DNA of 64,000 nt. Source: Stereum hirsutum FP-91666 SS1. Taxonomy: Eukaryota > Basidiomycota > Agaricomycetes > Russulales > Stereaceae. A program made the translations under genes and the position numbers. This document shows, in pieces, positions 43,251-54,520 of the stretch. The DNA is taken from assembly GCF_000264905.1 (NCBI RefSeq), contig NW_006763131.1:3118708-3182707 (forward strand), in the 5' to 3' direction. How positions within the stretch are numbered: the stretch's first letter is position 1; each line of letters opens with the position of its first letter. The notes below the pieces were generated by a model. The model worked only from the letters and a program-made list of their open reading frames with translations. It was not told the origin of the DNA and did no database searches.

Positions 43251-45211
43251 TCAGTCCACCCGACGTCTCTTCTCCTCTCGTCGATAATCACCTTCCCTCG
43301 ACCGTGATCTCCTCCTCTCCTTCCATCGACCATCGTCGTCTCCTCTCCGCCTCTCACCCCTAGGCGACCGGTCACGGTCATCTCTACCTCCTCGCCCGTA
43401 CCCTCGCCCTCCACTATCATCCCTCCCATGTCGGCCATCCCTGTCGGATCCTCTATGGCGATCACGGTCGTTATATGACTCTCCTCGTCCCCCATAGCCC
43501 GAGTCGCGACCTCGCCCTCCATCTCCGTCTCGTTCCCGATTCCGAGGAGCGTATCCATCGTCTCGATCACGCCACGAACCCTTGTCTCCGGCTGCATTTG
43601 CTCCTGTACCAGGTCTTCCGGGAGGTCCAGTATTTTGTGGACAATCTACAAAATGATAGAAGTCGAGTTAATACGGATACATTGGGCTCAGAATTGGTCG
43701 CTATGGTGAAATCATACACCTTTCTTGAGATGAGGGCCGCCACAGAGGAAACATCCTCCGCCATCTGTCGATTTTCCACCGCTCTTAACGGAACCTGCAG
43801 CGCCGAAACCGCCGTTGCCAGCCGTGGTGTCTTGGTCCAGCAAATGTGTGTATTTCGTTCGTCCACGTTTACCAAAGTTTTTCACTTGCATGACCTGAGG
43901 CAAAGCAGACACGTCGACTGTTGACTCTGTCTTCTCCGTAAAGTCGTGTCGTTTGAGAATGTCCGCATCCTAAAGATAGTCCAGGATCAGGATCCGAGTA
44001 GAGCTAGATGTGCCAAGACTAAAGAGCCGAACAAACCTGATGGAAAGCACCTTTGTGCCAGTATTTCTGTAAGAATACTTGACTGCCCTTAGGTTTCTCG
44101 TCTCTGAGTTTCTGAGCGCGCTCCAGATCTTCCTTCATTCGTTGTTCCTCGGGTAGCGCACGTCGCCTCTCAATCTCTTCCCGTTCCTGTTCTCTCGCGA
44201 CCTCAGCTTCTTTATCGCGTTTGATTCGGGCAAGTTCACGGAGACGCCATGCCTCAAACTCTGCCGCGGGATCAAGACCATCCGTATCATCGACGTCAGG
44301 GGCCTCTTCTTCCTTCTCCTCTGAGCGGGATTTATGCTAATCAGTACGAAGATTGAAAAGGACGAGGAATGAGAATACGTACTTTCGGCCAGTTCGCGAC
44401 GAATACTGTCAGCAACCATGTCGTGACTCTGCTTCTTCCGCTCCTCTGCCTCCTCTTCCTTCTTTCTTTGCGCTTCTTCGGTGCTCAGCACTATGGCCTC
44501 CTTCTCCGCGACAGTAGCCCGACCACGCCTGAGTCAACCGAGAGATATAGTTAGTATGAGAAAATAACTGAACAAACCAATGTATTGTACTTCGGGACAA
44601 AGACAGGTCTAAATTGAAGTTTGGGCTTCTCCTCCTCCTCTGATTCAGTTTCGTATTCACTCGACTAGGTTGCAGATATGAGATCGCATTCGGGTGGACA
44701 ATAGACAAGTGAGCGACCTACGTCCTCTTCCGAGCCCTCAGCTTGACCTGCTATCCGAGGTTTTGCTTCATCCTCACTCTCTTCCTCCGATGACTCTGAA
44801 GGGAATAGAATCGAACCATCAGCAACTCAAAGTCGCCGCACAACGAAGACCGCACATACCGACCTCTAGCGCAGTTCTCCCTACCTCGTCTTTCCCCCCA
44901 ACTATTACCTTACCCTCCTTCGAGATATTCACGTCTCGCAGAGCTACGCTCATCTTTCCTACCTTCTTTCCTTTTGTCCGTGACACACCTTCGTCGTCCT
45001 CGTCGTCCTCGCCCTCTCCGTCTCCCATTCCGCTGATGAGCTGCTCGCCACCTAATGGTACATCTCCCTCTTCCCCAACCTCCTGAACTTCATCCTCATC
45101 TTCTTCCTCGGATGATGGGAGTTCAGCGGCACCTTTGGGAGCTTTGCCCTTCCAATACCGAGCTGCGGGCCTGGCGGGTCGAGGCGCCTGTCTGCGCGCC
45201 GTCGAAGACAT
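43251..45211 (-). CDS. MFAP1 (microfibrillar-associated protein 1) spliceosomal factor with zinc knuckle
   Basis: Nuclear B-complex splicing factor related to yeast Spp381. The start at 45211 gives [20 protein letters not shown], then long acidic stretches. MFAP1 core segments follow: [59 protein letters not shown] and [20 protein letters not shown]. Next are [16 protein letters not shown] and [19 protein letters not shown]. These are diagnostic. Beyond the normal end comes a CCHC-like knuckle ([11 protein letters not shown] then DC after an intron, spacing C-x2-C-x3-H-x4-C). A tail of about 120 residues rich in RG, RD and RS dipeptides ends [10 protein letters not shown]. About six introns. 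The basic tail suggests RNA contact. The fusion of knuckle and tail is unlike animal MFAP1. Confidence 0.9.
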
Positions 45212-47363
45212 GATAAGGGGCTGGGAAAGACTAATTTACGAAGCTCAATGCGAGAGGTCAAACGTCAAGCGAGACAAAGCCACAAGTAAGTGGCCAGCAG
45301 CAGAAGGAATCAATAGCAAAGTCAATGCTCGACAAGTTGTTTGCACCGACTTGCGTTTGTGGCGCCGGGGTTGGGACCGGGGAACAGGTTACGTAATTCC
45401 TGAGCCAAACTTCGGCTGATCCGGTATTTCGGAGCTGAAAAAGACGAGCCTGCCCTAAAGTGCCTCCCAGGCCATCAAAAACCGAGCCGACGAGCATGCG
45501 GACGCCCACCACCTCTTCCTCCTGGTCTCTGTAGTCGTTGCGATCTACGACCCTTTGCCAGGTGCGTCCCTCCCGAGGCTCAGTGCCTACTCATTTCCTT
45601 ATACTTATTTCAATGTGCCAGCCTCTCTGCCGCCATGTTATCGTTCACATTGTTATGAGGCTTTTTTCACGAAAAATACGTACCGCGGTACAGGATCACC
45701 TCGGGCACGCGGTCTCGAGTCGAGTGAGGAGGCGGAGCTCAGGCTTCGCTGTCTGATACTCTTCGTGCCGTACGGCGCGGCGAGGGCCAGCACCCGACTA
45801 GGCAAATGCGTCTTTTCACACTTCGAACGGATACCTTTGACGATCAGCTCTGGACTTCACATCGGCGCCCACCTCCCTCTGCGCTTGCTCTTTCTTTTTT
45901 TGGCGTGCCTGCATACTTTCTTGTCACCTGGACTCCCTCTTCTATTCGTATTCATCGTACCGATATGACGATCGTCGACAATCTACGCCACATATGCCAG
46001 CCTACCGTGCCCCACATGCGTACATGATAACCTGTCACGATCCGTCGCACACAGATATCGGACGACTTCGCTATATCGAAACATACTCGGTGTGTTTGTG
46101 TCGGGAGGCTCTACTAAAGGTCCTTCACACGAGGATGGTCTCGCTCTGCGATGACTGTTTATCGGTGAAGTCCTGCGTGCTTCGGCATGCCGTGGAGTTC
46201 TCTCATACGACATGGATTCTACACAGAAGCGAAGTTCTGTCTGGCTGATTCCATTGGGTTTTCATACGAGGGTGACCACCGCCCTGCGGTTGGTAGCTTA
46301 TCGGTGATACCTTGCGTGCTTCGGCATGCCATGGAACTCTTGCCGGTCAGAATGAAACTAGAAACGATAGTCCAGACGTTGACCCCATACTGAAGATTTA
46401 TTGGCACAGAAACCCACGTTTCATTGGCACACGCCACGTCCCACACCAGGACCTCGAGCACGCATACGCACACACGCTATCTGCTACGAACGCGCCCCGT
46501 CGCACTCCCTCCCAGGGAACCCCTCCGGGGGAAAGTCTCTACACAGAGCCACGCACCCCGTGTCCATGCTGCCCCTGCACAACGCACGCACGCACAAACT
46601 GCATATATAACATATCGCATAGTCATACCAGACATCAGGCAGAAATTGATCCGCCCATACCTCTTTCTTCTTTCGGCATCCCTGGTTCGGGCTCATCGTC
46701 GTTCGCGATGGCGATCTGCGACGACGACTGAGTTCGTTCCGGCGGTGTCTCCGTTTTGCAGGTCTGGAGTCGACCCACGGTCCTCTAGGCTTGCGCGGCT
46801 TCTGGTCTGAGGGTGATGATCCACGATCGTTGCTCTTTGGCCAGATGGCGAATGGGTCGAGTTGCTGTCCTCGACACGATTCCTCGTTCGTACCCGCAAA
46901 ATTTTTGGAACCCCCCTCTCTTTCGTGGAGAGTTTTTTCTTTTCTTTTTATCTTCTTTTTTCCTCTTCGTGAGGAATTGTTCGGTTTCGTGTTGTGTGAA
47001 TTGTGGGATGTGGTAGGGGGGATGCTATGTATGTTCTGTCGTGGTTGTTGTATGTATTGTTGCCTCGGTAAATAAATGTATTCCCTTGTCACAGTCATTG
47101 TGCTACAAGTTCTTGTGTGATTGAGTGCTCGTTGGTTCATGGCGAGTCTTCGGTGTGTATAACGTACCTGCATGGACAATCAACGCTCAGGCTCTCTTGG
47201 GTCCCGCAAGTTCTCCCTTTGAGCTCTAGTCCGCCTGTTCTGTCCTTCACGTGTTTCCCGGGTCAACGCATCGTTCACCAGCTTCATACATTGCCTCCAA
47301 GTATCGCTACTTTGTCGCTACTACACTGTTCTGTCCATGTACAATACCCAGCCTGACAATCGA
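45212..47363. other. Gene-poor region, 2.15 kb
   Basis: No gene could be supported. Frames of up to 231 codons on the minus strand (46484-47179) and 139 on the plus strand (46312-46731) overlap each other and are low complexity. A direct repeat lies at 46127-46340. T-rich tracts occur at 46915-46975 and the mirror of a 3' UTR may be present. The region may hold remnants of older sequence. Confidence 0.4.
46127..46340. repeat. Direct repeat, two copies of about 74 bases
   Basis: Copy 1 (46127-46201) and copy 2 (46266-46340) share TTATCGGTGA and CTTCGGCATGCC with flanking similarity. The start-to-start distance is 139 bases. They lie in the gene-poor region. Divergence between copies is roughly one base in four outside a well-kept core (TGCGTGCTTCGGCATGCC). 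Confidence 0.65.
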
Positions 47364-50300
47364 TCATACACCCACATGCATGAACGGTGCCCACCTCGAT
47401 GGCTCCGCCCCTCCATCTCTGAGCTTCCTCGTCGCAAGATTCACCGCCTCTGCAACTTTCTCTATCCTCGGTCTCGCGCCCTTTGAATCACGATTTCCTT
47501 CATCACCTTTTTCCGCCTCCACACTTGTCCCAAAAACTACTTCATACACTGTCCCGGCCACCTCTGGCGCGTCTTTATCCGCAATCGACCACATCGCTCC
47601 AAGAACGCTCCGAAATCCAGCGACGTGCAGACCGAGTGCCATGTTACAGCCGTTTGCATATGAGATCGGAGTGACGCGCGGAGAAAAAAATGGCGCGCCT
47701 CGACCAAACAAAACCATAAACGGCAGTCTTTCTCGGCGCGACTTCGGCAGGCTTTGTGTGGCGTGCTCTGGGCGCATCTGCTTCGTCCTGCCATTCACCT
47801 CCAGTGCTCTACAGGGTTGCTCGTAGAGACTTGGTACTTGCTTCATTCTCGCCCACAATACACCTGTCGACATTGGCTACACCGGCCCATCACAAGGAAT
47901 TTACATACTTAACTCTTGTCGTCATACCGGCTCAGTGGCCATTGTTCGATTCAGGCTAACCATGGCTACGCTCTGCTAAGCTGTACGGGTTGCGGGTTCC
48001 TCGACATCGAACTCGCACGTCTTCAAGTGACACCAAAATTTCAGCAGTCTTCAGTCAGTGTAGGCGCAGCTGTAACCGTAGGACACAGTGATGGGTGAAA
48101 AGAATGTCAGAGGTTGGAGTGGCCGTACGATTGTCGGATGGCTGAATTAGCCCCTTTGGTGAGTTATGTTTTTATATTTTTTCCTTGCTTTCCACTGTTT
48201 CCATACACGTTCGCGGGGGAGAATTTGTATCTACGCAGTTGGCAATCGCCGACGGCTGCCGAGCACTTGTGGTGCCTACTGCTGTATTCGCCCAGACGCC
48301 GTCCCCTCCTGCCTAGCATGAACACCTGTGGGCATGATTCCAACCATCACTCTATCCCTTTCGTTCACATGTACCACATTTGAGCTCTCTTCACGGCGCG
48401 TCATGCTCCCGTACATGCCTGGTACTACTGGTCTGTCTCTGTATGTGAGTATACATTCTCTGAAAGTACACACTTTTTTATGGTTCTGTTGGATGTCCTT
48501 TGTTGTTGGTGCAGTGTTATATAGCTGAGAGTAAAATGCATTGTATTATGGCGAGACCTTTGCTAATAAACTGAAAACTTGAGCGTAGAGGCTGTCGAGA
48601 CTTTCGAAGCCGACAGACAGCACAAAGCTTTGCACGAGTGACGACGGTCTACGACGGTGCCACTGCCGACGCGTGCCGAAAAGAGCTGCCGTTTGTGGCG
48701 ATGTTTGGTTTAAGGCACGCCATTTTTTTCTCCGCGCGTCACTCCGATCTCATATGCAAACGGCTGTAAGGGCTTCATCGGCTCCAGAAGTGCTCGATTG
48801 TGTTGCAGCGGTATGACAGGCCAACAAGCATGCGAATTCTTCCCGAAATAAAGCTCGAGGTCTGGATTCTTCCGGATGGCTACTCGCTGATCCTTGATCA
48901 GTCGCAGGAGATTGAGACGGGTTTGAGTCCAATTGTGACATTGGGTCGGCACGCTGACGCAATATCCTCATGAGCTCGTTCAGGTCCAGTGGACCATCGT
49001 AGAGATGAAAAGCACTGGTGTAAGTCATCTTGGGGCTCTGCGACGCGTGACATGCGAAATGAATCCACTGAGGGCAGTTTCTTTCGAAGTATGACCGGAC
49101 GGAATCGACGGTAGCTGATGCGCCCTCTAGGATTACACATTGTTCGGGTGGAAGGATAGACTGAATACGGGCCATCTCGTGGCGGACGTAGGGTAAGGGG
49201 TTCATACCAGGTGTGTTTGGCTGGGCGATGGCGAATAGGTTGGCAGGACCTGTAGATGCTGGGGCTCGAGTAGCGTCCAAGAGGGAGGTGATCGTAGGCG
49301 TGTAGGACGATATGACGAAGTCCAGACAACCTGGCCCTTTCTGTGGCTGCGCTGCGTGCAGAGGCAGTCCTATGAATGGACCGGTAGGACACCACCAGAC
49401 TCGCTGCTTCGTGTGCGGTGTGTCATCAGCTGTGATATCATCTCCTGAGGTCAGAACGCCGAGTACGGATAGTATGGGATGGACGATGGTATCCCATAAA
49501 GCACCTAATGCATCGGAAGCACCGTGTGCTGACATCTTTTTGGATGCGCGTTTCAGCATGTTCAAGCTGGAACCACGGTTCTCGTGCAGCTTCCGGAGCT
49601 CATCTAACGATACCCGAGGGAGAGGGACATGGGTGATCGTATTGGAAGGGAAAACGACCAACGCATCGCAAGAGTGCTCAGCCGCATTCAACACCACCAC
49701 TGGACCGTGTAGGAGCGCAAATTCCATATTCGAAGGAATATCCTTCGGAGGGCCTACTAAACCCGCCGATTCCTTTATACTTCGCGGACGGGTCGTGGTG
49801 CTCGAGCTCCACATGAGCGTCCCACGTACGTGCTCCAAGAACTCGCCAGATGCAGCTCTCCTGAGCGAATAGCACAAACGACGGCGTCCGCTACCATTTC
49901 TACGTCGATAGACAATAGAAATATGGGCTGTATCAGCTCGGTTCTTACAAGAGGAACATCCACGAGAAGCTGTACGAGGCGACGGTACGCGTCCAGCGTC
50001 GACGTATGCTTCCGCTCTTCTGCGAAGCGCACCCAGGTACATGCAGCCTGATGACGCCAGAAAATGGAGCCTTGGGGAAGTAGAGCGACCGACTTGAAGG
50101 CCTCCAATGCGTCCTCAAACGCTGACTCGTCATCCGGGTTGTGAATGCTGAGCGCGGACAACATTCCGGCGAGTTTGTACATATATTTCGGCAGGTACCC
50201 TGGCGTTGATTGAAGGGCGAGGATGGTGGTGCGGTAGATCCATATTGCCTCTGAAAGGCTTTGAATATCGTCATGGTTTCGGGAATATCGTATGTCGAGG

Positions 50301-51071
50301 CCGTCAGCGAGATCCAGGCGGTAGCGAGATACGTCGCGGGTAGGGGTAGAAGAGGATCCACACGCTGTGATAGCGGAGCGGAAGTTTTGAATGGAGGCGT
50401 CGAGGTCAGAGATATCGGAAGTGACGAAGAATCGCATTCGCAGGCCCATACCGAGCAGGCTGAAGATGCGAGAAACCTGGGCATCCGTCTGGCCTGCGAA
50501 GGCCTGAGCCTCTCGAAGCAAACTAAGAGCTTCATCTAATCCTGCGATATTCGAGAGTAAGAACGAAGCCTGTTCAATAAGAGCATCCGCCAGGGTAGTG
50601 AGAGCGTCCACGGGAGGGACGGTCTCTGATCGTTTGACCTATGTATAGTTCAATCAGTTCCCTCCCAAAAGTAACGATATTGCGGTCACGACAAAGATGC
50701 AGACGGGCTCAGCTTACCTCCTTGAGAAGCTCTATGGCTTCATTGAATTCGACGGAGGAGCGCATTTCTCGATAGTATGAGACTAAATCTCGGGCTAGGG
50801 AAAGCTTGATGTTTAGAAGGGTCGATGACGGCGCCGTAGCGACAACACTGATCATGACGTGCTCGAGGGCTCGACGGCGTAATGAAATGGCAGACGTGAG
50901 GTCGTCAACGATATCGAGATAACCTGAGGTGTGATAGCAACTTGACAATAGGTCGGCAAGCCTGATGCATTTCTGGGCATACTCTGGATCATCGTGTCCA
51001 GAGGACGACAGAAGGTGGGATACTGCACGATACTTGTCCTCCTCGGTTGGAACCGTAACGTTCGCTGGCAT
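47364..51071 (-). pseudogene. TPR-CHAT protein gene, disrupted
   Basis: CHAT is a caspase-like cysteine-peptidase fold. Fungal TPR-CHAT proteins are numerous and suspected of roles in signalling or cell death. The start at 51071 reads MPANVTVPTEEDKYRAVSHL. Helical TPR-like repeats fill 51071-49900 with an intron after LLKEV (near 50720-50640). The CHAT part has LLHGPVVVLNAAEHSCDALV, AEHSC, RVWWCPTGPFIGLPLHAA, IHFACHA (catalytic His), FACLLACHTA (catalytic Cys) and, past the insertion, LGLHVAGFRSVLGAMWS and WAPFMHVGV. Two lesions: a frame change near 49860, where the helix FLEHVRGTLMWS continues in another frame, and a 1.12-kb inverted-repeat element at 47647-48766 that brings a stop at 48750. 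The usual stretch between the TPR end and GPVVVLN also looks about 100 residues short. A short intron could explain the frame change, but no good donor is seen. Confidence 0.75.
47647..48766. mobile_element. Non-autonomous TA-flanked inverted-repeat DNA element
   Basis: A 1,120-base segment flanked by TA at 47645-47646 and 48767-48768, a possible target-site duplication. The ends are perfect inverted repeats over 52 bases (47644-47695 and 48718-48769, starting TTACAGCCGTTTGC). Weaker pairing extends to about 110 bases, including ACAAACGGCAG/ATAAACGGCAG and TCGGCAG. TIRs beginning CAG next to a TA duplication fit the Tc1/mariner-Pogo (Fot1) group. No transposase reading frame of useful length lies inside, so it depends on another copy. 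It splits the CHAT gene between ADEA and MALGLH. Confidence 0.8.
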
Positions 51072-51554
51072 CCCTAATGAGGTATCTACAAGCGAAATTC
51101 GGAATGGCCAATGCTTTGTAGACCGAAGATGAGAAAGAATCTACCCATGCTTCGCACAGCACGCGCAATCTAGTGGTCTAATAAATCTGGATTGGAAGCC
51201 TGAGGATGTCCAAGGCATGGAGAAAGAGTTGACCTTCGGGGGGCGATACTGGACCCATCAATCAATGATTGAGCCGAAGTCAAGCGCCCATCAACTTTTG
51301 TAGAAAGAACCTGGGAACGCCACATATTCAAGCAGGCGGTCACATCGATACGTGCCACATTTGCTAAAGACAGCCTCTCTTTGTTCCAGCATGTTTGCAG
51401 CATGAAGACGAGCTAGTGGTCTGGAAGGTCATAATATGGGCTTGTGATATCCGTCTCAGCTTTGCGGAAGAGCAGCCACGAGTATACAACCTATCCCGAC
51501 GAAAATGCATTACAGCGCGAAGACCTCCCCTCCAATACATGGCCAGTGAGTGTC
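51072..51554. other. Intergenic region upstream of CHAT gene
   Basis: 483 bases between the CHAT start and the rhodanese stop. No feature was recognised. Short open frames here do not look coding. Confidence 0.4.
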
Positions 51555-52237
51555 TCAAGCCGACGGCGTTCCCTCTCGCTTGACCCAGTCAAGCCACGAT
51601 CCTTCATAGTTGTTGATGCTGTTCGCAAGCAACATTAATATTAGCTCAGTGTAGCAATTTACACTACCAAAGACGTTACACACTTTTTGTACCCGTTCCG
51701 CTTCGCGACATCGCTCGCGGTGGCACTCCGTTTACCGCTACGGCAGTAAAATATAATTTCTTGATCCTCCGTGGGCTTCTTGAATCCATATTTCTGCTCG
51801 AACTTGAAGGAGCCGAGCTTCAACGAAGCTGCGAGTTCGGATAGGGGAAGGTTGACAGAAGAAGGTATAGAACCCTGGATGACTTCATCCGGTTCCCGAA
51901 CGTCGATCAAAAATTCGTTCTATGGTAACAAAATTATAATTCACTGGGAAGTCTCTTCTACAAACAATTAGGGACATACCGTGCTGGGTTGCTGGGACTT
52001 CTGCTTTACGACCTCATAGGGAATGACCGGAATCCTCCAATCACTTTGCAGCTTGTCTCGCGCGGCCAGTGCCGCCTGTCGTGCCGCCTTCTCCTCATCC
52101 GTACGAGGTTGTTGTGTGGAGTTAAATCGTATCGAGAAGCTGAGCATGGGTAAAGGACGGGATAATCGTGTACGAGAAATTGTACGGGCGGGGGCGAGGG
52201 ATACAGCTCGAGAGAGGGCGAATGTGGTCCGCATCAT
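51555..52237 (-). CDS. Mitochondrial single-domain rhodanese
   Basis: About 160-170 residues in three exons. The start at 52237 reads MMRTTFALSRAVSLAPARTI and continues with Arg/Ser-rich residues (SRTRLSRPLPMLSFSIRFNS), a strong mitochondrial presequence. The rhodanese fold has NEFLIDVREPDEVIQGSIPS, SSVNLPLSELAASLKLGSF and the active-site loop FYCRSGKRSATASDVAKRNG. The CRSGKRS motif holds the persulfide-forming Cys. The last exon gives NNYEGSWLDWVKREGTPSA. Single-domain rhodaneses move sulfane sulfur and are related to yeast RDL1/RDL2. The end is supported by a stop at 51555, 63 codon-positions past the intron. It is one of two sulfurtransferases in the window. Confidence 0.9.
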
Positions 52238-53189
52238 CTTTACGTTTGGTGGTGGCTATACAAGGGGCAGTATTTGCAGAGGTAATAGACTTGACGACGA
52301 GCAGATAAAGAATTTGGAAGGAGAAATGCAAACGATAGCAATTAGAAAGCGAGAGTCGAAGTCGAGAGCGAGAATGGCGAGCGAGCGCTGTGGCGCAAAC
52401 TTGACGCGATACCTCACGTGCAATCGCGCCATTGTGGCGCCCAATCAAGCACCCACGCTAGAGCCACGCGAGCGAGGCTGCGAGGCTTGAGTGCGATTGG
52501 CCGCGTAATTGCCTCCCTTCCTCCCACCTTGCTCTCCGCCATCATCACCAACCCGCTCCTCTCTTCGACCCGCTTCCCGCACTCACTACAAGTATCCTAT
52601 ACATCTGCTCTGTGTGGCTACTTGATGCTGTCGGACAAGTGGGAGCGTAGTTCTCAACAAGCTTGTCCCTGGCATCAATCTTTCCTCGACAGCGACGTTG
52701 CTCTGCATCACTCTTGTCGGGGCATATATTCAGACTCTCGATGCCCTCATTGGCGATTCTTCCTCTAGCGTCTGAGTCATACGTGGTGCAAGTGCGAGCG
52801 TAGTTCTCCGAATCCTGACCACCTTGACTGTCTCGAACAGGTCTACGTTTTGGCACCTGCAATGCACAGGACGGTGCGTAGGATCTATGAGCCTGTCGGG
52901 ATACTCTACATATATTTCACCTTGACTATCTTGCCATGGTCCAGTCCCCCAACACAGGTGCCCAAGTCTCAGCACACGACGACGGGTATACGGGTAGGAC
53001 TTCGTGGACAAGTCCACCGTCAGGTCCATGGCCCGTATCGGTAATTTCCTATACGTTCCCACGGTGACTGCGTCAACGTATCCTTCTGCAGTTGCTTCGC
53101 AGCGCCGTCTCTTGCCGCTCTACATCAAGTCGTTTGCTAGATCCAGTGAGCACTTACTCACCTAGCCGCCACCACATCACCGCGCCATC
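52238..53189. other. Divergent intergenic region, 950 bases, rhodanese / Ctr gene
   Basis: The region holds promoters of two divergent genes. The repeated phrase GAGCGTAGTTCTC occurs near 52645 and 52797, suggesting an old duplication. No gene was recognised. Confidence 0.45.
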
Positions 53190-53856
53190 ATGGACATGTC
53201 AGACTCCAGCACCGATTCCAGCTCTACCTCGACCATGATGATGGTCCCTTACCTCCACTTCACTGGCGGCGATGCTCTCTACTTTTCGTCTCTCGCCCCG
53301 ACATCCTCTGGCGCGATTGCAGGCGCCTCAATTGTTCTTGTCGTTATTGCTCTCATAGACCGGTTGCTTTTTGCGATACGAGGGGCAATGGAAGATAACT
53401 GGCGCAGGAGGTGAATACCGCATATCTCACACTCAGAGGCCGTCTTTAACGTAGTCTGCCAGTCTCCTAGAGGCGAATGCAAACCGGTTGGCTAAACGCA
53501 GCCAAGACAGTGGCTCTGCATCGGATGTGAAGAGTGGTGAGGGGAGAGCTGAGCCCGTCTCGACGAAGGGCAATGGTGACAGGAGGACTCGCACAATGCC
53601 ACCCTTCATTCCCTCTATCGACCTGACCCGTGGTGCTCTCTATGCCCTCCAGGCCTTTCTCACCTACGCTCTCATGTTGGCCGTTATGTGAGTTCTCTTG
53701 TCCTCCGCATCATTTTACCTCAGGATGCCCACTTATTTGGGATCTGCCTTGACCAGGACTTTCCAAGCGGCGTATATCATCTCCATCATTGTCGGGCTGG
53801 GGATCGGAGAGGTTCTTTTCGGCCGATATGGCAGCACACTCGCGCATTTGCATTGA
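53190..53856 (+). CDS. Ctr family copper transporter
   Basis: Small three-TM Cu(I) channel protein, trimeric, at the plasma or vacuolar membrane. The start at 53190 gives MDMSDSSTDSSSTSTMMMVP, a Met-rich N-terminus that ligates copper. TM1 is GAIAGASIVLVVIALIDRLL. The intron after NWRRR joins SLLEANANRLAKRSQDSG, a cytosolic loop. TM2 is ALYALQAFLTYALMLAVMTF, with the essential M-x3-M motif (MLAVM). TM3 follows in the last exon (AAYIISIIVGLGIGEVLFGR), with the G-x3-G packing motif (GLGIG). The C-terminus ends YGSTLAHLH. Its length of about 170 residues is normal for Ctr2/Ctr1-like proteins. The MDMSDS start lacks the extended MxM clusters of high-affinity yeast Ctr1. Its right neighbour is a BIM1-like copper protein 664 bases away. 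Confidence 0.9.
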
Positions 53857-54520
53857 GAGAGGACAGGGTTGCCACTGTTTCATGGAGATCTCCTGACTTC
53901 TTTCTCTTCACGTTTCCCGCACAGCGCTCCCCGTGGGTTGCTCGCCCGTAGTTCTTGTGTATACGATATTGTACGAGTTGGCCTTCGGAATACATTCACG
54001 AAGTGGTTGCTCCATGTCATAACATGTCACCGTGTTTCCGTCGTTCCCGCTAGTGTCTCCATGGCTTTCCCAGGTCTGACCTCAACTTTGCTCCCGATCA
54101 GACAGCGAGATTTCTTCAAAGAATCCTGAGGAAGGAAGGAATTCCTCTTTGCCTACATTTTTATTCTCATATCCAAGGGGACTACAGGAACACGTCAGGC
54201 TTGTCAAGGACGGGAGCAACGAATGAAGAACGACAGCACCTTCGCGGTCAACTCGCGGGGGCGGTAGCACGGAAGCGGCGTAACCGTCTCCCGCGACCTC
54301 GAAAAGGAAGGAGAGAAAAAGTTTTTTCACGTCCTTTCCTTTTCGAGTGACGGCGGGCCAAGCTCTTGGCGGGACGCGACTTCGCTATAAATCTTGGTTT
54401 CCCAACTGCTAGAAATCCCAGCAGGAATCGACACTTCTCGCTCTGTCTCTCCTCCTCACGAAATCTCATCCTCGTCTACGAACCTTTCTTACGCATCCAT
54501 ACCTCCACTACTAACCTACG
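53857..54520. promoter_or_regulatory. Intergenic region with BIM1-like promoter
   Basis: TATAAAT at 54386-54392 lies about 130 bases before the BIM1-like ATG. TTTGCTC at 54087-54093 resembles the copper-response element bound by Mac1/Cuf1-type regulators, but a single 7-base match may be chance. Confidence 0.45.

Noticed and set aside
46484..47179. Minus-strand frame of 231 codons rich in Arg, Ser and Lys
   Set aside because: Low complexity, crosses T-rich stretches and overlaps equally long plus-strand frames. No family resemblance.
48114..48383. Plus-strand 89-codon frame inside the inverted-repeat element as a transposase
   Set aside because: Too short, with no DDE or helix-turn-helix features. 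The element looks non-autonomous.
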